The notes under the pieces were generated by a model. It was not told the origin of the DNA and did not search any database. It saw nothing but the letters and a program-made list of their open reading frames with translations. The position numbers and the translations under genes were made by a program. Positions 38,133-44,918 of a stretch of DNA of 64,000 nucleotides are shown in pieces (within the stretch, counting starts at the first letter, position 1; each line of letters begins with the position of its first letter). The DNA lies in contig NZ_JTDN01000001.1 in NCBI RefSeq assembly GCF_000802385.1, positions 1,681,501 to 1,745,500 of the forward strand, in the 5' to 3' direction. This DNA comes from Croceibacterium mercuriale. Lineage in GTDB: Bacteria; Pseudomonadota; Alphaproteobacteria; Sphingomonadales; Sphingomonadaceae.

Positions 38133-38729
38133 CTATTCCATCCTGGACAATTGGTCGCGCAGGCGAGAGCGGGCGGCCATAACATCGCCGCGCCGGTCGG
38201 CAAGCAGGTAGCGCGCGAGCAGCGGCTGCAACCGGTCCAGCGCGGCGAGCGTCTCGGCAAAGGTGCCCGTCACCGGGGCCGCGCCGCCGAAGCCGAGGTC
38301 GCGCAACACCAGCGTCTCGAATGAAACCAGCCCGCCCAGCCAGTCGCGCGCCGGCGCGCCGCTGCCGATCGCGTCAAGCACGCCGCCCAGCGCCTGGAAC
38401 AGGCGCGGATAGGGCTGCCGTTCCGGCAGGACGGTGGCGGTGAAGGCGGTGGTCCAGCCGATGGCGGCAGCGGCGAGCGGTTCGCCCAGCAGCGCGCCGC
38501 GGCTGCGCAGCAGTTCGGGCGTGGCGAAGGGCAGCTGCGCTTCGGAGCGGGCGGCGAGTTGCAGGTCCAGCAGGTTGCCGGGGATCAGCACGGGCCGCAG
38601 CCGCCGCCCGCGCCCGCCCGCGACATAGGCGGCGACAAGGCCATATTCTTCCGTAAGGGCGCGCGCGATGACCGCAGTCTCGCCATGCGGACGTGCGGCG
38701 AGCAGGATGGCAGGAACGCGCAGATGCAT
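38133..38729 (-). CDS. recO: DNA repair protein RecO
   Basis: RecFOR pathway protein that loads RecA onto SSB-coated single-stranded DNA. The 198-residue protein starts MHLRVPAILLAARPHGE with EYGLVAAYVAGGRGRRLRPVLIPGNLLDLQLAARSE, the conserved OB-fold of RecO. It is at the short end for the family, with no obvious zinc-binding C-terminal cysteines. It is directly followed by leuB, an unusual neighbour. Confidence 0.92.
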   Translation of the reverse strand: MHLRVPAILLAARPHGETAVIARALTEEYGLVAAYVAGGRGRRLRPVLIPGNLLDLQLAARSEAQLPFATPELLRSRGALLGEPLAAAAIGWTTAFTATVLPERQPYPRLFQALGGVLDAIGSGAPARDWLGGLVSFETLVLRDLGFGGAAPVTGTFAETLAALDRLQPLLARYLLADRRGDVMAARSRLRDQLSRME

Positions 38730-38770
38730 GGCGCTTCACCTGCGCCCGTGCGAGATGCGGCGCAAGCGGA

Positions 38771-39058
38771 TCAGGCGGGCTTGGCCACCAGCAGGTCCGC
38801 GCAATCGGCACAGGGTTCGGCGCGGTTCTTGAGGTCGGCCTTCGATCTGGTCACCAGCGGGTTCTCCGGCCGGCCTGCCGTCCAGTTCTTCTGCATTCGC
38901 ACCTGCGCGTTCGGTGCGCACCACAGCTCGCCCGTACCATCGATGGCGGTGACCCAGATCAGACTATGCTCCGGCCCGTAGTCGATCATGCCGACCGCTA
39001 GGCCATCCCCCTTGCCGAGCACGTGGAGGGGCATTGGGGGATTGAGCTGCGTGAACAT
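38771..39058 (-). CDS. Conserved small protein of unknown function, possible stress gene
   Basis: A 95-residue protein beginning MFTQLNPPMPLHVLGKGDGLAVGMIDYG and then LIWVTAIDGTGELWCAPN. I recall close relatives in sphingomonads, with no assigned role. The C-terminal part has CADCADLL, a possible metal pair. The ATG at 39058 is preferred over 39085: it is the family-like start, AAAGGTG lies ahead, and an EcfG-like element at 39084-39109 would start transcription between the two. Confidence 0.78.
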   Translation of the reverse strand: MFTQLNPPMPLHVLGKGDGLAVGMIDYGPEHSLIWVTAIDGTGELWCAPNAQVRMQKNWTAGRPENPLVTRSKADLKNRAEPCADCADLLVAKPA

Positions 39059-39083
39059 GTGAGGAACACCTTTCACATGCAGC

Positions 39084-39109
39084 AACCCGCTAACATGGAC
39101 TAGCGTTCC
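39084..39109 (-). promoter_or_regulatory. EcfG-like promoter candidate
   Basis: On the minus strand GGAAC (39109-39105) is followed after exactly 17 bases by GGTT (39087-39084). The consensus is GGAAC-N16/17-CGTT, so one position of the -10 differs. The ATG at 39058 lies 25 bases past it, a normal leader. Confidence 0.45.
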
Positions 39110-39121
39110 GGACGTACCCGG

Positions 39122-39427
39122 TCAGGCGAGCGGATCGCCTGAAGTGCCGGCGGCCGGAGCGCTGGTGAAGCCGGTGTCGGAACCGGCCAGCTTCGCCTCC
39201 AGCGCGGCGATGCGGGTCTGCAGCCGATCGGCTTCCTCACGGGCGCGGGCGGCCATGTCCTTGACCGCGTCGAACTCCTCGCGGCTGACAAAATCCATTC
39301 CGCCGAACGCTTCCTTGAAGCGTTCGCGCGCGCCCTCGCGCGCCTCCCGCGTCATGCCGGCAAAGGTGCCCGCGGCGCTGTTGGCAAGCTTGACGAAGTC
39401 GGCGAGGATCGGGTTCTGGCTCTGCAT
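39122..39427 (-). CDS. UbiK-like accessory factor (BMFP domain)
   Basis: A 101-residue helical protein: MQSQNPILADFVKLANSAAGTFAGM, then AREGARERFKEAFGGMDFVSREEFDAVKDMAARAREEADRLQTRIAALEAKL, ending in a disordered tail. The central helix and coiled coil fit the BMFP family, in which UbiK assists ubiquinone biosynthesis in gammaproteobacteria by helping the Ubi complex at the membrane. Direct evidence in alphaproteobacteria is limited. It is a single gene, co-directional with tspO and tlyA. Confidence 0.82.
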   Translation of the reverse strand: MQSQNPILADFVKLANSAAGTFAGMTREAREGARERFKEAFGGMDFVSREEFDAVKDMAARAREEADRLQTRIAALEAKLAGSDTGFTSAPAAGTSGDPLA

Positions 39428-39469
39428 ACACTGCTATCTGGCGCGCTGGCCGCGCCCGCGCAAGTGGTC

Positions 39470-39961
39470 CTATGCGCCGGGATTGAGCTGCAGCACCTGC
39501 CAGTTGAGCACCGTGGCGAACAGCACCCAGGCCAGATAGGGCAGCAGCAGCAGGCCCGCTGCCCGCCGCACCCGCAGGAACAGCGTCAGGGTGACGATCA
39601 GCGCCACGTCCAGCGCCAGCAGGATCGCCAGCGCCGCGCCGATCTGGTGCGCCGCGAAGAAGGTCGGCGACCACGCCAGGTTGAGCGCCAGCTGCACGGC
39701 AAAAGCCGTCAGCGCCGCCCGGCGGTGTGGCGCGCCACGCTCCGCCCCGACCAGCGCCAGCGCGATGCCCATCATCACGTAGAGGATCGGCCAGACGATG
39801 CCGAAGGTGGCGCCCGGCGGGTAGATCGCGGGCTTGGCCAGTGCGGCGAACGAGGGCTGGTCGCCGGAGGAGCCCGAGACGAGGCCCGACAGCGAGCCCA
39901 GCAGCAGCACGCCCGGCACCGCCAGCAGCAGCCAGCGCCTGAGATTGCGACGATCGGTCAT
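39470..39961 (-). CDS. TspO/MBR family membrane protein
   Basis: Five-segment inner-membrane protein of 163 residues of the tryptophan-rich sensory protein/peripheral benzodiazepine receptor family. It has KPAIYPPGATFGIVWPILYVMMG, AVQLALNLAWSPTFF with the conserved WSP, and YLAWVLFATVLNWQVLQLN. Bacterial relatives affect tetrapyrrole and oxygen-responsive regulation in Rhodobacter. Its ATG overlaps the tlyA stop by four bases, so the two genes are translationally coupled. Confidence 0.92.
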   Translation of the reverse strand: MTDRRNLRRWLLLAVPGVLLLGSLSGLVSGSSGDQPSFAALAKPAIYPPGATFGIVWPILYVMMGIALALVGAERGAPHRRAALTAFAVQLALNLAWSPTFFAAHQIGAALAILLALDVALIVTLTLFLRVRRAAGLLLLPYLAWVLFATVLNWQVLQLNPGA

Positions 39962-40704
39962 GCGGCGGCTCCCTTGGTGGCGTTGACGAGGAATTCCACA
40001 TTCCCCTCGCTGCCCGTGATCGGGCTGGGAATGATACCATTTACCTGCCAGCCGGTTTCCGCCAGCCAGGCGGACACTTCGTCGCACACCCGCTCATGCA
40101 GCGCCGGATCGCGCACGATGCCGCCCTTGCCCACCTCCTCGCGCCGCACCTCGAACTGCGGCTTGATCAGCGCCACGACCTGCGCACCGGGCAGCGCCAG
40201 GTCCAGCGGGGCGGCCAGCACCTTGGCCAGGCCGATGAAGCTGGCATCGCAGACGACCCAGTTGCATCCTTGCGTGATGATGTCCGTCGTCAGGTCCCGC
40301 GCATTGGTCTGTTCCAGCACCGTGATGCGCGGATCCTGCCGCAGCTTCCAGTCGAGCTGGTTGGTGCCGACATCCACCGCAAAGACATGCCGCGCGCCGT
40401 TTTCCAGCAGCACCTGCGTGAAGCCGCCGGTGCTGCTGCCGATGTCCATCGCCACCGCGCCGGTGGGGTCGAGCTGCCAGTGCGCCAGTGCGTGTGCCAG
40501 CTTCACCCCGCCGCGGCCGACCCAGGGATGGTCGCGCCCGCGCACCTCCACGGCGGCATCGGCGGCCACCTGCTGCCCCGGCTTGTCGATCCGCCGGTCG
40601 CCGGCAAAGACCAGCCCCGCCATGACCAGCGCCTGCGCCCGCGCGCGGCTGGGGGCGAGGCCCCGTTCGGTCAGCAACTGGTCGATACGCATCTTGCCCG
40701 CCAT
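39958..40704 (-). CDS. tlyA: TlyA-family rRNA 2'-O-methyltransferase
   Basis: A 248-residue protein with an N-terminal S4 RNA-binding domain (MRIDQLLTERGLAPSRARAQALVMAGLVFAGD) and a FtsJ-like methyltransferase domain with the SAM motif MDIGSSTGGFTQVLL and the K-D-K-E catalytic pattern. TlyA 2'-O-methylates cytidines in 16S and 23S rRNA in actinobacteria, and the homolog here should do the same or a related modification. It is followed by tspO with a four-base overlap. I keep the upstream ATG with AGKM, which fits the usual start. Confidence 0.92.
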   Translation of the reverse strand: MAGKMRIDQLLTERGLAPSRARAQALVMAGLVFAGDRRIDKPGQQVAADAAVEVRGRDHPWVGRGGVKLAHALAHWQLDPTGAVAMDIGSSTGGFTQVLLENGARHVFAVDVGTNQLDWKLRQDPRITVLEQTNARDLTTDIITQGCNWVVCDASFIGLAKVLAAPLDLALPGAQVVALIKPQFEVRREEVGKGGIVRDPALHERVCDEVSAWLAETGWQVNGIIPSPITGSEGNVEFLVNATKGAAA

Positions 40705-40776
40705 GGGGCAGGCGCTTTAGAGGCCGGACCTACACGCCGCCAGCCCTAACGCGTCTTCGCTTTCGAGAGGAATGCC

Positions 40777-41292
40777 ATGATCGATCCGCCCCGCCCCGTC
40801 GCCCTTGCCATGCTGGGCGCCGCCGCCCTGCTGGCCGGCTGCAACCAGGCGCCGGAGGATGCGGCGCCCACGCCTGCGCTGACCACCTCCGCGCCGCGCA
40901 CCGCCGACGCCAAGGGCGCGCCGCTGACCGCGGGCAGCTGGCTGGTCGAGGAAACGGCGGGTGGTGCCAGCGCCGTGTTCGCCGATCCGGCGGGCAAGCC
41001 GGTGGTGCGGCTGGTCTGCCGCCGGGCCGACCGGGCCGTGATCCTGACCCGGTCCGGCGTGGCCGAGGCGGCAACGTTCCGGTTGCAGGCGGGTGGTGTC
41101 GCCGCCGACCTGGCGATGGTGCCGGCTCCGACCAGCCTCGGAGACGTCGAGGCGGTGGTCGATCCCGCGCAGCCGATCTTTGCCGTGTTCGCCGATCCGG
41201 CCGCCACCATCCGCATGGAGGCGCCGGGCATCCCGGCCCTGCACCTGCCCAGCCATACCGGCATCAGCCGCGTCGCACAGGCCTGCAGCTGA
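40777..41292 (+). CDS. Predicted lipoprotein, first of a tandem pair
   Basis: A 171-residue protein with a lipobox: MLGAAALLAGCNQAPED, so Cys24 should be lipidated and the protein anchored in the outer membrane or inner membrane. The mature domain contains GSWLVEETAGGASAVFADPAGKPVVRLVCRR and AVVDPAQPIFAVFADPAATI, beta-rich and without a known name. It is paralogous to the next gene, which starts inside its stop codon (TGATG). Confidence 0.8.
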   Translation: MIDPPRPVALAMLGAAALLAGCNQAPEDAAPTPALTTSAPRTADAKGAPLTAGSWLVEETAGGASAVFADPAGKPVVRLVCRRADRAVILTRSGVAEAATFRLQAGGVAADLAMVPAPTSLGDVEAVVDPAQPIFAVFADPAATIRMEAPGIPALHLPSHTGISRVAQACS

Positions 41293-41828
41293 TGCGCGCG
41301 CGCACCCTGCGCCTGGCGACAGGCATCGCGCTGCTGGCCGCGCTGACGCTGCCCGGCTGCATCCCGCCGACACCGCAGCCGACCCCGGCCCCCGCGCCTG
41401 CCCCGGCACCGGCCCCCGCACCGCGGCCCGCCCCCCCGCCACCCCCTGCCGCGACCAACTGGATGGATGCACCGCAGACACCCGGCGACTGGCGGTACAG
41501 CCGGCTGGGCACGGGCGGGCGGGCGAGCTTCGTCGATCCCGCCGGCACCGTGCTGTTCGACATGATCTGCAGCGGCACACGGCAGGTAACGCTGGCGCGG
41601 GCCGGCGCCGGTGGCAGCAGCATGATCGTGCGGGCGGAAGCGGCGGAGCGCAGCCTGCCGGCCAGCCCGGCCAGCGGTGCCGCCACCGCGGTGCTGGCGG
41701 CGGGCGACTCGCTGCTGGATGCGATGGCCTTTTCCAAGGGCCGGTTCGCCGTGGAGGCGGGCAGCGCCGCGCCGCTGTTCCTGCCCGCCTGGCCGGAGGT
41801 GACGCGGGTGGTGGAGGACTGCCGCTGA
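41292..41828 (+). CDS. Predicted lipoprotein, second of a tandem pair
   Basis: A 178-residue protein beginning MRARTLRLATGIALLAALTLPGC, a lipobox with Cys23. A proline/alanine spacer follows, then a domain resembling the preceding gene: PGDWRYSRLGTGGRASFVDPAGTVLFDMICSGTRQVTLARAG aligns with its GSWLVEE...AVFADPAG...LVCRR...VILTRSG. Function unknown. The two share a one-base stop/start overlap, so are co-translated. Confidence 0.8.
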   Translation: MRARTLRLATGIALLAALTLPGCIPPTPQPTPAPAPAPAPAPAPRPAPPPPPAATNWMDAPQTPGDWRYSRLGTGGRASFVDPAGTVLFDMICSGTRQVTLARAGAGGSSMIVRAEAAERSLPASPASGAATAVLAAGDSLLDAMAFSKGRFAVEAGSAAPLFLPAWPEVTRVVEDCR

Positions 41829-41975
41829 GGGCAGACGGGCAGGCAGCGCGCGACGGTGGAAAAATCGCATCTTCGCACTTGCGTTGCCGCCCGGTCTGAC
41901 TCAAATATCCCCGCAGGTCCGGCGATGCACGCAGGGCCCGGCCGCCGGTAAAATGGCGGCATGGCTATCCAGCGC

Positions 41976-41990
41976 GAAAGGAGGTGATCC
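41976..41990 (+). promoter_or_regulatory. Extended Shine-Dalgarno complementary to the 16S rRNA 3' end
   Basis: GAAAGGAGGTGATCC is the exact 15-base complement of the 16S rRNA 3' terminal GGATCACCTCCTTTC. It lies one base before an ATG, so the ribosome cannot use the whole pairing with normal spacing: pairing through AGGAGG gives about six bases to the ATG, and pairing further downstream would crowd it. Confidence 0.9.
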
Positions 41991-41991
41991 G

Positions 41992-42048
41992 ATGTCTCAT
42001 GGTTCAGCAGAGAGGTCGGTTAAGTCCCGAGCGGAGCATTATCGGTAA
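41992..42048 (+). CDS. 18-codon leader peptide in front of ilvE
   Basis: An 18-residue ORF, ATG to TAA, reading MSHGSAERSVKSRAEHYR. It has no family resemblance and no run of Ile, Val or Leu, so it is not a classic attenuator peptide for branched-chain amino acids. The strength of the ribosome site and the position of the TAA inside the first hairpin (42040-42066) argue that it is translated. It may be a regulatory uORF or a real small protein. Confidence 0.5.
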   Translation: MSHGSAERSVKSRAEHYR

Positions 42049-42066
42049 GCTGATCTGTTACCGATA
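42040..42066 (+). ncRNA. Leader hairpin 1 containing the uORF stop
   Basis: TATCGGTAA at 42040-42048 and TTACCGATA at 42058-42066 pair perfectly (nine pairs) around a nine-base loop. The TAA of the small ORF lies in the 5' arm, so a ribosome finishing the ORF would melt or block the hairpin. Confidence 0.7.
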
Positions 42067-42078
42067 GAGGCTACGTGG

Positions 42079-42095
42079 GCGGCACTTCCGGCCGC
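42079..42095 (+). ncRNA. Leader hairpin 2
   Basis: GCGGC at 42079-42083 and GCCGC at 42091-42095 with a seven-base loop, extendable by one G-U pair. It is short, and its significance rests on lying between hairpins 1 and 3. Confidence 0.45.
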
Positions 42096-42105
42096 TGACC
42101 ATGTG

Positions 42106-42139
42106 AAGGGCGGTGTCGCGATCACGCGATGCCGTCCTT
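42106..42139 (+). ncRNA. Leader hairpin 3, 15 pairs with an ATCA loop
   Basis: AAGGGCGGTGTCGCG at 42106-42120 pairs with CGCGATGCCGTCCTT at 42125-42139 around ATCA. Three of the 15 pairs are G-U in plus-strand RNA and would be A-C mismatches in minus-strand RNA, so the structure is specific to the plus transcript. No T tract follows, so it is not a standard terminator. Confidence 0.75.
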
Positions 42140-42232
42140 CTCATATGCGCGCCCCACATCCCGGCGCAATCGCCCGCCTCTTGCCTCCGTCCCGGCGCCG
42201 TCCTACCCGCATCGGTCAGGAGAAGATTGCAC

Positions 42233-43330
42233 ATGGCCGACGCACCCATCATCGATATCGCCCGCCTGCCCCACCCTGCCCCCGTGCCCGGCGCCACGCG
42301 CCAGCAGGCCATCGCGGATCCCGGGTTCGGCAAGGTGTTCACCGATCACATGCTGACGATTGAGTGGAGCGAGGATCGCGGCTGGCATGATGCGCAGCTC
42401 GGCCCCCGCCAGCCGATCCCGCTCGATCCCGCGGCATCGGTGCTGCATTATGCGCAGGAGATCTTCGAAGGGCTGAAAGCCTATCGCCTGGCCGATGGCA
42501 GCATGGCGCTGTTCCGCCCTGATCGGAACGCCCGCCGCTTCAACGAGTCCGCCCGGCGTCTGGCCATGCCGGAGCTGCCGGAGGCAGCCTTCGTGGAAGC
42601 GTGCCGCGCCCTGGCGTTGGCCGACCGGGACTGGTTCCCGCCGGTGGATGGCGGATCGCTGTACCTGCGCCCGTTCATGTTCGCGACCGAGGCATTCCTG
42701 GGCGTGCGTCCGGCCAAGCAGTACAAGTTCGTGGTGATCGCCAGCCCGGCGGGCAACTACTTCAAGAGCGGCGCGCCGGCGGTGTCGATCTGGGTCGCGG
42801 CCGACCATACCCGCGCGGCCCCCGGCGGCACCGGCGCAGCCAAGTGCGGCGGCAATTACGCCGCCAGCCTGGTGCCGCAGGCCGATGCCATCGCGCGCGG
42901 GCACGATCAGGTCGTGTTCCTGGACGCGGCGGAGCGCCGCTGGATCGAGGAACTGGGCGGCATGAACCTGTTCTTCGTGTTCGCGGACGGCACGCTGATC
43001 ACCCCGCCTCTGACCGGCACGATCCTGCCCGGCATCACCCGCGACAGCCTGCTGCTGCTGGCCCGGGAGGAAGGGCTGACCATACGCGAGGAACGCTACG
43101 CCATCGACCAGTGGCGCGATGATGCGGAGAGCGGGCGGCTGGTGGAAACCTTTGCCTGCGGCACGGCGGCGGTGGTGACGCCGGTGGGTCGCGTGGCGGG
43201 GGAGGACGGCGCCTTCACCATCGGCAGCGGCGGCCCCGGCCAGACCACGCAGCGCCTGCGCGAACGGCTGGTCGCCATCCAGCGCGGCGCAGCGCCCGAC
43301 CCGCATGGCTGGGTGATGCGGCTGGACTGA
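42233..43330 (+). CDS. ilvE: Branched-chain amino acid aminotransferase
   Basis: PLP enzyme that transfers amino groups between glutamate and the keto acids of leucine, isoleucine and valine. The 365-residue protein belongs to fold type IV: LHYAQEIFEGLKAYR near the N-terminus, PLP lysine in AAKCGGNYAASL, EELGGMNLFFVF and CGTAAVVTPVG. The ATG at 42233 follows AGGAG at 42218-42222. The long in-frame extension upstream is leader RNA. Regulation by the leader structures is inferred. Confidence 0.95.
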   Translation: MADAPIIDIARLPHPAPVPGATRQQAIADPGFGKVFTDHMLTIEWSEDRGWHDAQLGPRQPIPLDPAASVLHYAQEIFEGLKAYRLADGSMALFRPDRNARRFNESARRLAMPELPEAAFVEACRALALADRDWFPPVDGGSLYLRPFMFATEAFLGVRPAKQYKFVVIASPAGNYFKSGAPAVSIWVAADHTRAAPGGTGAAKCGGNYAASLVPQADAIARGHDQVVFLDAAERRWIEELGGMNLFFVFADGTLITPPLTGTILPGITRDSLLLLAREEGLTIREERYAIDQWRDDAESGRLVETFACGTAAVVTPVGRVAGEDGAFTIGSGGPGQTTQRLRERLVAIQRGAAPDPHGWVMRLD

Positions 43331-43441
43331 CCCACGCGCCCTTGTCCCCCCGGCGGCAATTTCGCGGCATACCAAACAGGACCGTCACGCGTTGAGCCGG
43401 CGACCGCGAGGTTTGCTTCAGCAACGGAAGGGACGTTCGGC

Positions 43442-44893
43442 GTGCAGGAAGTGGAATTGAAGCTCGACCTGACCGCGGCCGCGGCGGATGCGCTGGAGGC
43501 GTCCGACATCCTGCCGGGCAAGGCGAAGGTCCGCCGGCTGCACGCCATCTATTTCGACACCCCCAAGCATGCGCTTGCCCGCGCCGGACTGTCCCTGCGC
43601 ATCCGCGCGGCGGGCAAGGAGCGCATCCAGACGGTCAAGGCGGATGGTGCCGGCAGCGCCGGCCTGTTCCTCCGGTCGGAGTGGGAGATGCCGGTCGACG
43701 GCGACATCCCGGTGCTCGATGACAGCACCCCGGTGAAGGCGCTGCTGGGCGACCGCATCAAGGCGGTTGCGGCGCAATTCGAGGTTGCGGTCGAGCGTCG
43801 AATCTGGCTGCTGCAGCATGACGGCGCGGGGATCGAGGTAGTGCTGGATCGCGGAACGGTGCGCGCCGGCGGGCTGGAGGCGCCGATCTGCGAGATCGAG
43901 CTGGAGCTGAAGACTGGCGAGCCCGCCGCCCTGTTCGCGCTGGCCCGCGCGCTCGACAGCGCTGCGCCCATCCGTCTGGGCGTCCTCACCAAGGCGGAAC
44001 GTGGCCACCATCTGTCGCAGCGTGCGCGCTCCGTGTTCAAGGCCGAGCCGGTCGTGCTCACCCGCGAGATGACGGCCGCACAGGCGTTCCAGCATGTCGC
44101 GCAGACCTGCCTGCGGCAGTTCCGGCGCAACGAGGCCGTGCTGTTCGGCGAGCGCAACCCGGAGGCGCTGCATCAGGCGCGCGTGGCGTTGCGCCGGCTG
44201 CGTTCGGCCTTCTCGATCTTCCGGCCGCTACACGCCGGCGACGAGAGCGCCCACGCCTTGCGCGAGGAGCTGCGCTGGCTGTCTGGCGAACTGGGCCGGG
44301 CGCGCGACCGCGACGTGCTGCTGGAGCGGGCGCCCGCCGGCAAGCTGCGGACCCGGATCAGGAAGGCGCGCGACGAGGCGTATGCTTCCGTGGAGGCGAC
44401 GCTCGCATCCCCGCGGGTCCGCGCGCTGATGCTGGACCTGAGCGAATGGCTCGTCATCGGAGCGTGGCAGGGCGCGGCGGACAATCGCGCCGGGGAGCCG
44501 GCATTGGACTTTGCGACAGCAGCGCTGGATCGCTTCCGGCGGCGGGTGAAGAAGGGCGGCCGCGATCTGGAGGCGGTCGATGACGAGACCCGGCACGAGG
44601 TCCGCAAGGATGCCAAGAAGCTGCGCTATGCCAGCGAGTTCTTTGCTGCCCTGTTCGATGGCAAGAAGCAGCGGCGCCGCCATAAGCGGTTCGTCGGCGC
44701 GCTGGAGGATCTGCAGGACCAGCTCGGCGCGCTGAACGATCTTGCCACGGCGCCGGAGGTGATCCGCGAGCTGGGCCTGGAAGGCCAGGCGGGCACCGAC
44801 GCATTGCTGGCGGGCGGTCGCAGGAAGTCGCTGATCGCCGACGCGGTGGAGGCCCATGACGCGCTGGCCGACGCGAAACGCTTCTGGCGCTGA
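43442..44893 (+). CDS. CYTH and CHAD domain protein
   Basis: A 483-residue protein with an N-terminal CYTH domain (about 1-195) showing the ExExK signature EVELK at residues 3-7, FDTPKHAL and LSLRIRAAG, which is a triphosphate/polyphosphate-binding tunnel fold, and a C-terminal CHAD domain (about 205-475), a histidine-rich helical module (RNPEALHQARVALRRLRSAFSIF and THEVRKDAKKLRYASEFF-like DETRHEVRKDAKKLRYA) that binds polyphosphate. It is likely a cytoplasmic inorganic triphosphatase or polyphosphate-binding protein. The start is a GTG at 43442, since no ATG fits. Confidence 0.92.
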   Translation: MQEVELKLDLTAAAADALEASDILPGKAKVRRLHAIYFDTPKHALARAGLSLRIRAAGKERIQTVKADGAGSAGLFLRSEWEMPVDGDIPVLDDSTPVKALLGDRIKAVAAQFEVAVERRIWLLQHDGAGIEVVLDRGTVRAGGLEAPICEIELELKTGEPAALFALARALDSAAPIRLGVLTKAERGHHLSQRARSVFKAEPVVLTREMTAAQAFQHVAQTCLRQFRRNEAVLFGERNPEALHQARVALRRLRSAFSIFRPLHAGDESAHALREELRWLSGELGRARDRDVLLERAPAGKLRTRIRKARDEAYASVEATLASPRVRALMLDLSEWLVIGAWQGAADNRAGEPALDFATAALDRFRRRVKKGGRDLEAVDDETRHEVRKDAKKLRYASEFFAALFDGKKQRRRHKRFVGALEDLQDQLGALNDLATAPEVIRELGLEGQAGTDALLAGGRRKSLIADAVEAHDALADAKRFWR

Positions 44894-44918
44894 CGCCATT
44901 CCTGCGGAGGATGAACCG

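Larger units (their letters stand above)
41829..42232 (+). promoter_or_regulatory. Structured leader region of ilvE
   Basis: 404 bases between a lipoprotein gene and ilvE. It contains an 18-codon ORF with an extraordinary binding site at 41976-41990, three hairpins in 42040-42139, and the ilvE AGGAG at 42218-42222. I found no clear sigma-70 promoter. TTGCCG near 41884 has no matching -10. The arrangement suggests a cis-acting leader RNA controlling ilvE, but it could also be an independent small-protein gene. Confidence 0.6.

Noticed and set aside
41961-41987. A nine-codon ORF overlapping the extended binding site
   Set aside because: It has no ribosome-binding site and ends inside the binding site of the better candidate ORF. 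It is kept as a shadow.
41976-41990. A possible 16S rRNA fragment or rRNA-derived repeat
   Set aside because: Only the 15-base 3' terminal complement is present, with none of the conserved 16S sequence before it. A strong ribosome-binding site fits better.
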